DNA of 64,000 nt from Bacillus sp. EB01 (GCF_000613125.1 NZ_HG964497.1:1036679-1100678), one strand, 5' to 3'. Numbered from the stretch's first letter, positions 53,697 to 64,000 are shown. The notes: a model not told the origin generated them from the letters alone. Program-made: numbers and translations.

Positions 53697-53852
53697 ATGT
53701 ATAAAGTGATTGATACCTTCAGAAACATGTTTTTAGATTTATTTGCAATGGGGAAAGGCTTTGTTTACGGATTTATACTGGTTGGGTTGTTTATTGTGAT
53801 TGGTAGTGTTTTACTAGTTGGTTTTCTGTTATTAAAAAATTTTATCTTTTAA
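53697..53852 (+). CDS. small membrane protein
   Basis: 51 residues, with one long hydrophobic helix (FVYGFILVGLFIVIGSVLLVGFLLL, about 25 residues long). GGGGGAG is close to ATG 53697. No family is recognised. Confidence 0.6.
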   Translation: MYKVIDTFRNMFLDLFAMGKGFVYGFILVGLFIVIGSVLLVGFLLLKNFIF

Positions 53853-53880
53853 CAGGCAAGTAAGAAAAGCTCTAATTGCA

Positions 53881-53972
53881 CAAAAAAGGTATTTGGCCCC
53901 ACCTACGCCAAATACCGTGATAGCCACGCATGCTATCCGCCTATATATGATTTCTTGCAAGATCGATCGATT
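53881..53972 (-). ncRNA. candidate small RNA with terminator
   Basis: On the minus strand a TATAAT box (about 53971) is followed by a GATAGC/GCTATC stem-loop and then a perfect 10-bp stem GGTATTTGGC/GCCAAATACC ending in TTTTTTG. No protein gene lies upstream on that strand, so the terminator needs another source. The -35 is weak. This is a candidate only. Confidence 0.4.
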
Positions 53973-54123
53973 ATAATCATACGTTACTAAATATACCCGG
54001 GATAAGAAAAAGCAAAACCTTTTTACTTAGGGAAGAACTTGTAGGTCTACTGTTTTCTTTGGAAGAACATGAACAATCCCCCATCATACATGGTTAGTGT
54101 ACTTGCTAATTGGAGGTGAAGTA

Positions 54124-54483
54124 ATGATTGCGCAAGCCCTTGTAATTCAAGAAAACAAAATTTTAATGGTCAAACAATACGTTCAAAGGGGAGATATCGT
54201 TTGGAACTATCCTGGTGGCGGAATTGAAGAAACCGAAACTCCTGAACAAGCTTGTATTAGAGAATTTAAAGAAGAAACTGGATACGATGTGAAAATAAAT
54301 AGATTACTATTTAAAAACTCTACTAAATATACTTTCGTTGGGGAAATTATTGGCGGAGAACTTTACCTCGATTCGGATAATGAAGCTAACGCAGACATTA
54401 TTGATGTAGCTTGGATTCCAGTGGATGATAAGGGTAAATTTGATAACGTTACAGCCCCAATATTAGAACTACTTAACGGGTAA
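54124..54483 (+). CDS. Nudix hydrolase
   Basis: 119 residues. The Nudix box runs from GGGIEETE through ACIREFKEETGYD and fits GX5EX7REUXEEXGU. GGAGGTGAAG precedes ATG 54124. Substrate (a nucleoside diphosphate linked to X) unknown. Confidence 0.92.
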   Translation: MIAQALVIQENKILMVKQYVQRGDIVWNYPGGGIEETETPEQACIREFKEETGYDVKINRLLFKNSTKYTFVGEIIGGELYLDSDNEANADIIDVAWIPVDDKGKFDNVTAPILELLNG

Positions 54484-54575
54484 GAAAACTATACTTAAAA
54501 GCAACATTTACTAAAACAGCACTTCTTAGAAAGAATATTATCAAGCTTTTCTTACTAAAACTTATTAAACACACT

Positions 54576-54619
54576 ACTCATGAACAACAATAGAATTTAT
54601 TTTATTGTTGTTCATGAGT
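54576..54619. other. perfect 17-bp stem-loop
   Basis: ACTCATGAACAACAATA and TATTGTTGTTCATGAGT pair exactly around GAATTTATTT. No T-run follows, so simple termination is unlikely. Together with the next hairpin it makes up most of the 54484-54722 gap. Confidence 0.65.
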
Positions 54620-54640
54620 ATTGGTCATACACAGAAACGT

Positions 54641-54685
54641 AAAAAAACGGCCCCAAAAAATAAAGAACGAGGGCCGTTTTTGAAT
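54641..54685. terminator. bidirectional terminator
   Basis: AAAACGGCCC and GGGCCGTTTT arms, flanked by A-run and T-run. It serves the convergent Nudix and chemoreceptor genes. Confidence 0.8.
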
Positions 54686-54722
54686 GGATATTGAGTTGGG
54701 TGATAATACGCCTAATTTTTAC

Positions 54723-56411
54723 TTAGTATTTACCGAATTCGTCATCACTTAATACGATTTGCTGGCGGGATGCTGCCGCTTGGGAGTAAGAGCTTGTTAA
54801 TTGTTCCTGTGCCAGTTTTTCAAGTACATTCTGGTCAAGATTTAAGCTGCTTAAAGAAGGAGAGTCTTTTAGCTTAAACTGGCTTACCTTATTTTTCAGG
54901 GTCTCTGCCTGGCTGGATAGTTCCTCGCTCGCCGCAGCACTTTGTTCCGAGGTTGCGGAGTTGGCTTGAACTACTTGTGAAACTTGGACGATTCCCTGAT
55001 TAATTTGGCTGATGGCAACGGATTGTTCATTCGATGCAAAAGATATATCATTGATAAGCTCTGCTACCTTGGCTACATCCTCAACGATTTTAGTAAGGGA
55101 CGCTGCCGTTTCGTTGGCAATTTTAGTACCGCCTTCTACCTTGCGGATTGATCCTTCAATCATTTCAGTCGTTTCTTTGGCAGCATTTGCCGATCTCGCT
55201 GCCAAGTTGCGTACCTCCTCAGCTACAACCGCAAAACCTTTACCATGTTGACCTGCCCGTGCGGCTTCGACTGCTGCATTTAAGGCAAGGATATTTGTTT
55301 GAAAAGCAATCTCATCAATTACTTTAATTATCTTTGAAATGCTTTCGGAGGATACGTTAATATCGTCCATAGCTTTTAGCATATCGGTCATTTGGGAATT
55401 TCCTTCACCAGCTCGCTTCATGGCTTCCTTTGCCAACAGGTTAGCATTATTCGAACTATCGGCGTTCTGTTTTGTTTGTGTCGAAATTTCCTCCACAGTA
55501 ACAGACAATTGTTCAATTGAACTCGCTTGCTCTGTAGCACCTTGAGATAACGTTATGCTAGTCTCTGATATCTGTTTTGCACCAGAAGCAACCTGCTCAG
55601 ATGCAGATCGAACTTCATGGATCAGCTCATTCAATTTGTCATTCATTTTACGAAGAGCGCTGGCAAGGGAACCAATTTCATCCTTGGTATCAATGTCTAT
55701 AGTAATATCCAGATTTCCAGCTGCTATTTGTTCGGCGGCATGAACCATTTTTATTACTGGTTTTTTAACTAGCATAGACATAAAATAACCCAGTAACATA
55801 GCAACAATTACAGTACCAATTACGGTGAAAATAAGAGTGGTGACAGTTTGGTTTGTCTGTTTTTCTATTAGATTTGCTTTCTTCTGACCATTTTCTTTGG
55901 ATTGTGTAAATAATTCATCAATATTCTTGTCAATTTCGTTTGCAAGTGGAACTCCTTCAGCAGAATTGATTACTTTCGCTTCCGCAACCTTACCTCCCAT
56001 TCCAAGGGCAATTAACTTTGGATACCACGCATTATAATTATCGATTGCAACGAGAAGTGCATCATATGTTTGACGCGTTTCCTCATTATCTATTGATTTC
56101 CCATACTCTTTTGCGCTTTGCTCGATGGAAACCATCAATTCATCCAATCTAGCCTTATTTGTTTCCCTAGCCTCTTGGTTATCTGCCAATAACAATGCCC
56201 GTGCTGTTGCCCGAAAATCATTCCAATCAATACCGACATTTGCGATATCAGCCGTGGCAACACCATAATCCTTATACAACTCTGTATAATCGTTATTAAT
56301 CAATTTCATATTGAAAATAGCAATTGAGCCGACAACTCCTGTGAAAAGCGAAACGATCATAAAAGCCAAGAGTAACTTGCGGCCAATCTTCATATTGTGA
56401 ATCCATTTCAT
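54723..56411 (-). CDS. methyl-accepting chemotaxis protein
   Basis: 562 residues. TM1 at about 11-33, a four-helix-bundle ligand domain to about 190, TM2 at 192-215, HAMP at about 213-265, and the cytoplasmic signalling domain to about 530. The hairpin tip is [25 protein letters not shown] (conserved NxLALNAAIEAARAGE region). CAGGAGG is upstream. It signals to CheA through the CheW encoded just before it. Confidence 0.95.
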   Translation of the reverse strand: MKWIHNMKIGRKLLLAFMIVSLFTGVVGSIAIFNMKLINNDYTELYKDYGVATADIANVGIDWNDFRATARALLLADNQEARETNKARLDELMVSIEQSAKEYGKSIDNEETRQTYDALLVAIDNYNAWYPKLIALGMGGKVAEAKVINSAEGVPLANEIDKNIDELFTQSKENGQKKANLIEKQTNQTVTTLIFTVIGTVIVAMLLGYFMSMLVKKPVIKMVHAAEQIAAGNLDITIDIDTKDEIGSLASALRKMNDKLNELIHEVRSASEQVASGAKQISETSITLSQGATEQASSIEQLSVTVEEISTQTKQNADSSNNANLLAKEAMKRAGEGNSQMTDMLKAMDDINVSSESISKIIKVIDEIAFQTNILALNAAVEAARAGQHGKGFAVVAEEVRNLAARSANAAKETTEMIEGSIRKVEGGTKIANETAASLTKIVEDVAKVAELINDISFASNEQSVAISQINQGIVQVSQVVQANSATSEQSAAASEELSSQAETLKNKVSQFKLKDSPSLSSLNLDQNVLEKLAQEQLTSSYSQAAASRQQIVLSDDEFGKY

Positions 56412-56454
56412 GTTTATATCCTCCTGTTGTTTTCCTTGTATTGTTTTATCTTTA

Positions 56455-56928
56455 TTATTTATGTACTAGTTCATCTACAGCATCTTTATTCAGCAGCATC
56501 TCACTGTTAAGCAATAGAGTTACTTCAGTCCCAACCTTGCCAATGGCGTTTACATACTTATTCAAATGATGGCCAAAGTCAGGTGGTGTTACGATGTTTT
56601 CCGGCTCAATGGTCAAAACCTCTGATACATTGTCAACTATTAGCCCAATCGAATAATCCTGGACTTCAATGACAATAATACACGTCCGGTCATTATACTC
56701 TTTGAGTTCCTTTTTGAACCGCAGACGTACATCCGTAACCGGTATAATTTTGCCGCGAAGATTAATGATTCCGCGGATATAATCCGGTACCTCGGGAACC
56801 TCTGTTATCTTCTGAATTCCGATAATCTCCCTAACATACTTAATATCAAGACCGAAATTTTCACTTCCCAACATGAACGTTAAATACATTCCTGCTTGAG
56901 TATCTTCGTCTTGCAGGATTTCTGACAT
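56455..56928 (-). CDS. cheW: CheW-type chemotaxis coupling protein
   Basis: 157 residues of the CheW SH3-like fold: [40 protein letters not shown] and the late [24 protein letters not shown] precedes the ATG. It lies 43 bp before the chemoreceptor gene and probably forms an operon with it. No other che gene is in the window, so this is an extra receptor-coupler pair. Confidence 0.93.
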   Translation of the reverse strand: MSEILQDEDTQAGMYLTFMLGSENFGLDIKYVREIIGIQKITEVPEVPDYIRGIINLRGKIIPVTDVRLRFKKELKEYNDRTCIIVIEVQDYSIGLIVDNVSEVLTIEPENIVTPPDFGHHLNKYVNAIGKVGTEVTLLLNSEMLLNKDAVDELVHK

Positions 56929-57140
56929 TGTTATCCTCCGTTTCGTGATGGAGTTACCTCATTGCTGAGTAACTAACTGAAAAACAAAACAAACTAGTTA
57001 TTGACCCTTTTAATATCGGTAAATACATGCGAAAGTTTATAAGAATTGGGGATAAGAAAAAGTGTTGATTTTAATGGTAGCAGGTTAAGATGGGTGGATA
57101 ACGAGTTTTTAATCCCGGTTATTCCTTAATCTAAGAAAAA

Positions 57141-57172
57141 TAAAAAACGCCCAGGGTTCTGGGCGTTTTTTG
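57141..57172. terminator. bidirectional terminator
   Basis: ACGCCCAG and CTGGGCGT pair around GGTT, with A- and T-runs on both sides. It ends the minus-strand CNNM gene. Confidence 0.85.
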
Positions 57173-57203
57173 CTTTATATTTGGGATTGCTCATCACAAA
57201 GTT

Positions 57204-58499
57204 TTATACTTTTACAACTTCTAAATAGCGAAGCTGATGGCCATCCATTTCGAGGATTTTGAATTTAAATCCTTCTGATTCAATTTCGGTTATGCTATCC
57301 GTATCGGTGGTTTGAGACAGGAACCAGCCGCCAATGGTATCAACATCTTCATGAGCAAGGTCTGTTAATAACAGCTTGTTCACATCTTCGATTAAGAGCT
57401 TGGCATCGAAAACATAATGGTCTTCACTTAGTTTCCGGATTTCCGGGATTTCATCCTCATCAAACTCATCCCTGACTTCTCCTACAATTTCTTCAATAAT
57501 GTCCTCTAAAGTCACAACACCTGATGTACCGCCATATTCATCTACAAGTATGGCAATATGTGTCCGTTCCTTTTGCATCTTTAAGAGTAAGTCGTGGATC
57601 GGTATCGTTTCAATTGCATAGATGACCGGATTTACGAACGTTTGAAGATTGATTTGTTCCGGATTTAATTTCTGCGTGAAGTTTGCTGTTAAAAATTCCT
57701 TCATGTTAATAAAACCAATGATGTTATCCTTGTCCCCATCTACAACGGGATAACGGGTGTAATTTTCTTTTTCAATTAACGTCCGAATGTCATCCAAGGA
57801 GTTATCAATAGATATGGTCACCATTTCTGTACGGGGAACCATAATTTCTTTTGCAATTCTTTCATCAAATTCAAAAATGTTGTTCATGTATTTCAATTCA
57901 TTCTTGTTGATTTCACCGCTCTCATAGCTTTCGGATAATATAATTCTAAGCTCTTCTTCCGAATGGGCGGTTTCGTGTTCAGATGCCGGCTTCAAACCAA
58001 ATACACCTACAAGGACACGGGCAGAACCGTTTAATACCCAGATAAAAGGATACATGATTTTGTAGAACCAAATAATTGGGCCTGCAAACGCCAGGGTTAT
58101 GACTTCGGCCTTTTGAATCGCAACTGTTTTAGGAGCCAATTCACCAACTACTACGTGCAAGAAGGTAACAAGTGCAAAGGCAATTGCAAATGACAAGATT
58201 CCTGTAAGTGTTTCGCTTAAATGGAAATACTCGAACGCGGGATGCAAGATTCTCTCCACCGTCGGTTCCCCAAGCCAGCCTAGTCCTAATGCAGTAATGG
58301 TAATCCCGAGCTGGCAGGCAGATAAATACTCATCAAGATGGGTTGTTACCTTTTTTGCTGCTACGGCACCCTTTCGCCCTTCAGCAATAAGCTGGTCAAT
58401 CCTTGAAGTTCTTACCTTTACCATCGCAAATTCTGTGGCAACAAAAAAAGCAGTTAAAGCAATCAATAAAGTAATGAGCAGTAAGTTAATGGTTGTCAA
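57204..58499 (-). CDS. CNNM/HlyC/CorC family transporter-like protein
   Basis: 431 residues. An N-terminal DUF21 membrane domain (about 1-190, [20 protein letters not shown]), a CBS pair (about 205-335, [11 protein letters not shown] and [20 protein letters not shown]), and a C-terminal CorC_HlyC domain (about 350-430). Relatives act in magnesium or cation homeostasis. Translation starts at TTG 58499, with an in-frame stop four codons upstream. The AGGAGG is 29 bp away, separated by a UUCG hairpin (see 58506-58534). Confidence 0.9.
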   Translation of the reverse strand: MTTINLLLITLLIALTAFFVATEFAMVKVRTSRIDQLIAEGRKGAVAAKKVTTHLDEYLSACQLGITITALGLGWLGEPTVERILHPAFEYFHLSETLTGILSFAIAFALVTFLHVVVGELAPKTVAIQKAEVITLAFAGPIIWFYKIMYPFIWVLNGSARVLVGVFGLKPASEHETAHSEEELRIILSESYESGEINKNELKYMNNIFEFDERIAKEIMVPRTEMVTISIDNSLDDIRTLIEKENYTRYPVVDGDKDNIIGFINMKEFLTANFTQKLNPEQINLQTFVNPVIYAIETIPIHDLLLKMQKERTHIAILVDEYGGTSGVVTLEDIIEEIVGEVRDEFDEDEIPEIRKLSEDHYVFDAKLLIEDVNKLLLTDLAHEDVDTIGGWFLSQTTDTDSITEIESEGFKFKILEMDGHQLRYLEVVKV

Positions 58500-58505
58500 C
58501 GAGCA

Positions 58506-58534
58506 GTCTTACCGAAGTAAGACATACACCTCCT
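58506..58534 (-). promoter_or_regulatory. structured ribosome binding site with UUCG hairpin
   Basis: On the minus strand AGGAGG (58534-58529) and TGTAT are followed by GTCTTAC-TTCG-GTAAGAC (58523-58506), then TGCTCG and the TTG start. Folding the hairpin brings the AGGAGG to about 11 bases from TTG. A nine-codon ORF (ATG 58526, MSYFGKTAR) also begins after AGGAGG and ends over the TTG (TTGA). Confidence 0.75.
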
Positions 58535-58593
58535 AGTATTTTTGTTAAATGTGATAAAGCCCAAATTTATAGGCTGAGATTTAACATATTCCC

Positions 58594-59001
58594 CTAAGAG
58601 TTATTGAGTAATAAAAGCAATGACTGGATTAAAGATATACTTTCCTGAGAAAGATTTCTTTTTATATCCTCTGGTTTAACGTGGTCAGATTCCTGAAGTT
58701 TAGATATAGCTTTTGTTAAATCTGCATCTAAATCCTTGATCTTTAAACGAATTTCAAGGATATCAACTTCTTCGGAATATTTATTTATAATCTCTTTCTT
58801 TATCTCTTCCAAAGGAATGCCTTGCTTTTTACGCTGTTCAATATACTCAATGCGTTCAATTGAATCCCTATCGTAGTACCGATAGTTGGAAGGGGAACGT
58901 TCTGCTTTTAAAAGACCAAGAGTTGTATAATAATCGATGGTTCTTTTAGTAACATTTGTTAACTCAGCTAATTTCCCAATTCTTAGTTTCTCGTTCCCAA
59001 T
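58594..59001 (-). CDS. MerR family transcriptional regulator, ATT start
   Basis: About 135 residues. The HTH is RIGKLAELTNVTKRTIDYYT, followed by the wing SPSNYRYYDRDSIERI and a coiled helix. The frame has no ATG, GTG or TTG before the HTH; ATT at 59001 is six bases after GGAGG and is the likely start. The C-terminal part lacks a cysteine metal site, so the effector is unknown. Confidence 0.75.
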   Translation of the reverse strand: MGNEKLRIGKLAELTNVTKRTIDYYTTLGLLKAERSPSNYRYYDRDSIERIEYIEQRKKQGIPLEEIKKEIINKYSEEVDILEIRLKIKDLDADLTKAISKLQESDHVKPEDIKRNLSQESISLIQSLLLLLNNS

Positions 59002-59015
59002 GCAACCCCTCCAAA

Positions 59016-59029
59016 CTATAACGTTATGG
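59016..59029. promoter_or_regulatory. palindrome before the merR-type gene
   Basis: CTATAACGTTATGG is palindromic except at one pair and lies directly upstream of the ribosome site. A TATAAT for the minus strand is a few bases further. It is a candidate autoregulatory operator. Confidence 0.5.
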
Positions 59030-59229
59030 TTTTATTATAAAGACATAGTCCTTACATATCAATAATTATCATTTGGTAATATGATTACTAGATTTTTTCA
59101 GATGGTTGAGTTTTAAGTTTAATAGAGAAAAAATAGGCGGATTGATTCAAGGAGGATTAAGAGTCTTAATGTTGAATTCCTAATAAAACAACGAGGACGT
59201 TGGTTATGTGTTTTTTAGCAGGTGGATAT

Positions 59230-59649
59230 ATGAATATAGAAATTCATAGCGATTTCTCTGAACCAAATCTGGATGAAATAAAGGAAGTATATACTTCTGT
59301 TGGGTGGACTAAGCATACAAATGAAATAATTACACAAGTATTCGAAATAAGTAATGTCATAGCACTAGTCTAAGTGAATGGCAGAATTATTGGGATTGGA
59401 AGAGGGATAACAGATGGCGTTTTTAATGCCGCAATTTATGATGTAATAGTTCATCGGGATTTTCAAAAGCAAGGTATAGCTAAAAAAATAATGGAGTTTT
59501 TACTTGATAAGCTAAGTACTGTTTCTTGTCTTCGTTTAAAATCTACAACAGGAAATGAAGGATTGTATCAAAAACTCGGTTTGAAAAAGCTTAAAACTGG
59601 AATGGCGCGTTATTTAAATCCAGATCTAAGTGAGGAGTATTTAGAGTGA
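59230..59649 (+). pseudogene. GNAT acetyltransferase interrupted by an in-frame stop
   Basis: ATG 59230 reads 47 codons (MNIEIHSDFSEPNLDEIKEV) to TAA at 59371-59373; the same frame continues at GTG 59374 (VNGRIIGIGRGITDGVFNA) through the acetyl-CoA loop HRDFQKQGIAKKIMEF to a stop at 59649. With the stop bridged, it is a full GNAT of 139 residues. A nonsense mutation is the simple reading; restart at GTG would leave out the first beta strand and helices. Confidence 0.75.
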
Positions 59650-59744
59650 CTTTTCCTGTTCACAAACGGTGCAGTTTAGGGGTATGAAGGATTATTAATT
59701 TTTGAGTTTAAATTAAAGTTATTGGTAGAGCCAAGGAGATTTTC

Positions 59745-60311
59745 ATGGAAATTTCGTTGATAAGACACGGAAAATCACGACACACTGAAAATGGTCGAAT
59801 AACTTGTTCGGATTTTAAGAAGTGGATAGAAAAATATGATTATAATGGAGTATTTGAAGAGACAGCATATCCTTTTGGGACAGTAGAAAAAGTAACAAAT
59901 GCAAGAATAGTTATTACTAGTAATTTAAAAAGGTCTGTTCAGTCAGCTATGTATATAAACACAGAAAAAGGGACCATTTCTTCACCATTATTTCGAGAGG
60001 TAGAACTCCCAACTTGTTCAAAAAAGTTAGGTCTTAAATTAAGTCCAAGTATGTGGTCTTTTATATTAAGATTATTATGGTTCTGTGGTTATTCTAACGA
60101 ATGTGAGTCTTTTACTGATGCGAAATCAAGGGTAAAAAATGCAGCCCAGCTATTAGTTGAATATGCAGACGAATATAAATCGGTAGCATTAGTAGGACAC
60201 GGCTTTTTTAATATGCTAATAGCAAAAGAATTGCAGAAAAAAGGTTGGACAGGCAAAAGGAGAACGGGTGCAAAACATTGGAATTGTACAACATATTTCC
60301 TTTTGCATTAA
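59745..60311 (+). CDS. histidine phosphatase family protein
   Basis: 188 residues of the phosphoglycerate mutase-like fold. LIRHGKSRHTENG carries the catalytic RHG, TSNLKRSVQSA the second Arg, REVELPTC the Glu region and VALVGHGFFNMLIAK the second His. AAGGAG upstream. Substrate unknown. Confidence 0.9.
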   Translation: MEISLIRHGKSRHTENGRITCSDFKKWIEKYDYNGVFEETAYPFGTVEKVTNARIVITSNLKRSVQSAMYINTEKGTISSPLFREVELPTCSKKLGLKLSPSMWSFILRLLWFCGYSNECESFTDAKSRVKNAAQLLVEYADEYKSVALVGHGFFNMLIAKELQKKGWTGKRRTGAKHWNCTTYFLLH

Positions 60312-60415
60312 TAGTTGGGCAAAAGCTTCTGATCCGGCTAACTTAGTTCGGCTCACTTCATTTTATTTACGCAGGGGTTGGTTAATAACTTTTGCTGAAG
60401 GGACGATAGATCATT

Positions 60416-60553
60416 ATGTATTTGAATATGATAAAAAAATCTGAACTGGGCCAAGTAACTTTTGTTCGTGATTATATAGAGTTCAACTTTGAAGGCGAAG
60501 AAATCTTATTGGAGAAACAAGGCAAGCTAAAAAGTAAATTAGGGGTTAATTAA
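60416..60553 (+). pseudogene. possible gene fragment
   Basis: A 45-codon open frame (ELGQVTFVRDYIEFNFEGEE) of normal composition but with no good ribosome site; a 15-codon ORF follows at 60554. The gap 60312-60704 may hold the ends of a lost gene. Nothing more can be said. Confidence 0.3.
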
Positions 60554-60605
60554 ATGGATATCAAATCTTTATATAGTGGAATTAATGTGCCTTATCAATA
60601 AAAAA

Positions 60606-60638
60606 AGACCATTAAATGCCTTTGCACTTTGATGGTCT
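60606..60638 (-). terminator. terminator of the excalibur-domain gene
   Basis: AGACCAT-C-AAAGTGC and GCATTT-A-ATGGTCT pair on the minus strand around AAAG, followed by TTTTTTTATTG. Confidence 0.75.
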
Positions 60639-60704
60639 ATTTGTCTTAAAAATTAAGTTTGTGACAGAACCCGTTCATCTTGTGGGTCTTTAAGTCAGCC
60701 ACGA

Positions 60705-60968
60705 TTAACGTTCACATGCGATTCCGTCTTTATCGCGGTCCTTGCTTTTATTGGCATCATAAAGCGCCTTGGAAACATACGGCTTGTACTTTGTCTTTCC
60801 GCCTTTGTTCTTAACGGAGGAAGACTTGGCAACTCCGCCTTTATACGCCTTATTTAGCTCCGTGCAATTCTTGTAGACCTTCGGCTTTGCTTCAACGCTG
60901 TCTACGGCAGCTAAAGAGAATCCAAAGACCAGTCCAGCAGATAAAATAATTGGCATCGCTTTTTTCAT
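60705..60968 (-). CDS. secreted excalibur calcium-binding domain protein
   Basis: 87 residues. A signal peptide (MPIILSAGLVFGFSLAAVDS) ends near EAK, then the excalibur domain starts KVYKNCTELNKAYKGGVA and ends in DRDKDGIACE, an EF-hand-like DxDxDG calcium loop with the conserved Cys pair. ATG 60968 is preceded by GGGGGATGAG. Common as a stand-alone exported protein in Bacillus. Confidence 0.88.
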   Translation of the reverse strand: MKKAMPIILSAGLVFGFSLAAVDSVEAKPKVYKNCTELNKAYKGGVAKSSSVKNKGGKTKYKPYVSKALYDANKSKDRDKDGIACER

Positions 60969-61038
60969 TATTTTCTCATCCCCCATGGAATAACCTAGAC
61001 TTCCATATTAACCAATAAAAGGGAGTTGTACAATACTA

Positions 61039-61142
61039 ATTGACGACCGCGGCCTCTATTTTTCTACTCGCCGGGTCGTTAAGAACCTCTATTGACGACC
61101 GCAGCCCCTATATTTTTACTCTCAGGGTCATCAAGAATCCCT
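61039..61142 (+). repeat. two tandem units of 52 bp
   Basis: ATTGACGACCGC begins at 61039 and 61091. In each unit GACGACC can pair with GGGTCGTT or GGGTCATC further on. It lies in the gap between the excalibur and gltC genes. Confidence 0.85.
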
Positions 61143-61162
61143 GAGTAATGTGGATGCACCCG

Positions 61163-62068
61163 CTAATCCTGATACCGATCCAACACTTTGAAGAAGTCCC
61201 GGATGAACTCGAAGAATAGGTTCTCCGCGGGGAGAAGTTGTCGTTCGCTTGGAATAATCACACCTACCGTACGGGTGACCTGTGGCTCTACCACATGCAG
61301 CCGGACCGTCGAGCGCGGCAGGTTGTCAATCAACGTAATCTCCGGAATGAGCGTCACCCCAAGGCCAGCAGAAACCAGCCCTTTAATTGCATCAATATCG
61401 TCGCCTTCAAATGAGACCTTGGGCTGAAAGCCGAGCTGTTTGCAAGCAGTCTCAACAATTTGCCGCAGCACATAACCCTGTGGGAACAAGATGAATGAAT
61501 CATCTCGTAATTGATTCAAAGTAAGGGAACGCTGGCCTGCAAGTGGATGGCCAGCTGGCAGCAAGGCAACGATACTTTCTGTAAATAAAATATGGCTTTT
61601 GACCTTTTTTTCGTGCCTTGGCAGCGGTCCAACCAGTGCCATATCAAGATCGCCTTTAACTACCGCATTTATCAATTCTGTATAGGAGTTCTGTTTCAGC
61701 TCAAACTTGACGTGAGGATGTTGTTCCCGAAATTCAGATATAACAGTAGGCAGTGTATATGCTGCAAGGCTGCTCGGAAAACCAATCCGGATTACTCCAC
61801 GCTCAGGATCGAGATATTCCTGGACCTCCCGCGTCGCGTTATCGATTACCTTCATCGCTTCCTCCATATGCTCCAGAAAGGTTTTCCCGATTGGGGTTAA
61901 CTTCACATTTCTTCCTTCTCTTATAAAAAGATCAACCCCGAGTTCAGCCTCCAAATTAACGATCTGCCTGCTGACAGCGGACTGAGCAACGTGCAAAGAA
62001 ACTGCAGCCTCGGTTACATGTTCCCGTTTGGCCACTTCGATGAAATACTGAATTTGCCTCAATTCCAT
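61163..62068 (-). CDS. gltC: LysR family regulator, GltC-like
   Basis: 301 residues, almost the length of B. subtilis GltC (300). The HTH is IQYFIEVAKREHVTEAAVSL with VAQSAVSRQI; the effector domain has FPSSLAAYTLPTVISEF. GltC senses the 2-oxoglutarate/glutamate balance and activates gltAB in B. subtilis. Here it is divergent from gdhA, so it probably controls glutamate dehydrogenase; assignment as GltC rests on overall resemblance. Confidence 0.75.
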   Translation of the reverse strand: MELRQIQYFIEVAKREHVTEAAVSLHVAQSAVSRQIVNLEAELGVDLFIREGRNVKLTPIGKTFLEHMEEAMKVIDNATREVQEYLDPERGVIRIGFPSSLAAYTLPTVISEFREQHPHVKFELKQNSYTELINAVVKGDLDMALVGPLPRHEKKVKSHILFTESIVALLPAGHPLAGQRSLTLNQLRDDSFILFPQGYVLRQIVETACKQLGFQPKVSFEGDDIDAIKGLVSAGLGVTLIPEITLIDNLPRSTVRLHVVEPQVTRTVGVIIPSERQLLPAENLFFEFIRDFFKVLDRYQD

Positions 62069-62211
62069 TCCTCTATCTCCAATTCATCTCATTTCGGCAT
62101 CGATTTAATCTAATACTCATATTGTTTCGATTAATTATTCCATTATAAAATAAAAAAATCAGGAATGAAAATAATAGGAAGTGTCCAATAGCCGAAACAA
62201 AGGGGTGTTAA

Positions 62212-63597
<1,386 letters not shown>

Positions 63598-63607
63598 ATA
63601 ACATATT

Positions 63608-63645
63608 GAGGGTGTCCCAGTAAATTGGGACACCCTTTTTGCATC
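63608..63645 (+). terminator. terminator of gdhA
   Basis: GAGGGTGTCCCA and TGGGACACCC pair around GTAAAT, followed by TTTTTG; same design as the pdxST terminator at 26252. Confidence 0.88.
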
Positions 63646-63676
63646 TTGTGGGGACGGGAACAGCCAATCAAACCTC

Positions 63677-63935
63677 TTGGATTAATCCACTTGCTCCAGA
63701 AGCCGTTTAATCTATGAGACAGGTTCTCTTGGATTAATCTGCTTGCTTCAGGTGCCGATTAATCTATGAGACGGGTTCTCTTGGATTAATCTGCTTTCTC
63801 CAGATACCGATTAATCTATGAGACGGGTTTTCTCAGATTAATCTGCTTGCTCCAGCCACCGATTAATCTATAAGACGGGTTCTCTTGGATTAATCTGCTT
63901 TCTCCAGGTGCCGATTAATCTCCCTCGGTTTAATT
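63677..63935 (+). repeat. tandem repeat array, five units of exactly 52 bp
   Basis: TTGGATTAATC (TCAGATTAATC in unit 4) begins at 63677, 63729, 63781, 63833 and 63885. Each unit also has CCGATTAATCTATGAGACGG, so GATTAATC recurs in each half. The array fills most of 63646-64000, where no gene is seen. Confidence 0.95.
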
Positions 63936-64000
63936 CAATTTTCTCCCGAATACTCGCTTATTCGCAGGATTGCACATTCTTTGGAAAAGGTACGTTGGCT

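Noticed and set aside
41000..61000. Prophage or genomic island
   Set aside because: Although rich in small single genes, no integrase, portal, capsid, tRNA or direct repeat ends were seen.
63677..63935. CRISPR array
   Set aside because: The whole 52-bp unit is conserved, so there are no spacers.

Overview
The window looks like chromosomal DNA of a Bacillaceae-type Firmicute (Bacillus/Neobacillus-like). Evidence is the strong AGGAGG-type ribosome binding sites, frequent TTG/GTG starts, CcpA-type cre boxes, rho-independent terminators, and genes such as pdxR/pdxST, sdpRI, gltC and a YdeB-like CarD protein. No rRNA, tRNA, insertion sequence, phage or CRISPR array was seen.

Layout. 1-1.2 kb: a truncated FAD oxidoreductase and a DUF488 gene. 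1.3-11.1 kb: a complete sialic acid (Neu5Ac) import and catabolism locus: anomerase (nanQ/yhcH type), a fumarate-reductase-like flavoprotein, lyase nanA, an SGNH esterase, a binding protein and two permeases (no ATPase), epimerase nanE, ROK kinase nanK and an RpiR regulator. A 16-bp motif occurs once before each of its three gene blocks. 11.2-16 kb (minus strand): a cassette made of a Ycf46-like AAA+ ATPase, DUF2997, a duplicated DUF1257 (Ycf35-like) protein, a membrane helix-hairpin-helix protein and a radical SAM enzyme. The ATPase and the HhH protein end in the same C-terminal tail, RGGRxVDF. This is the best candidate for an undescribed system. 16-26 kb: sdpRI, GNAT, DUF1877, DUF1206, an OB-fold-like protein, signal peptidase, and the vitamin B6 locus pdxR-pdxST.

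26-33 kb: an ECF sigma factor with its probable anti-sigma factor, cold shock protein, CarD/CdnL protein and small membrane proteins. 33-41 kb: a tandem duplication of a secreted Ig-repeat protein locus; one copy of each flanking gene has decayed to a remnant. 41-61 kb: many single small genes with their own terminators (GNAT, APH-like kinases, HAD, Nudix, VOC, GyrI-like, PPOX), at least three pseudogenes, a purine permease with a LysR regulator, cheW-mcp, a CNNM/HlyC protein and a MerR regulator. 61-64 kb: gltC divergent from gdhA.

A recurring theme is short tandem arrays in intergenic gaps. Their sequences differ from site to site, but the unit length is almost always 21 bp or 50-53 bp, close to two and five turns of B-DNA. 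Eight clear arrays lie at 12.8, 16.1, 26.5, 34.3, 42.7, 49.8, 61.0 and 63.7 kb, with a looser hairpin array at 37.8 kb.
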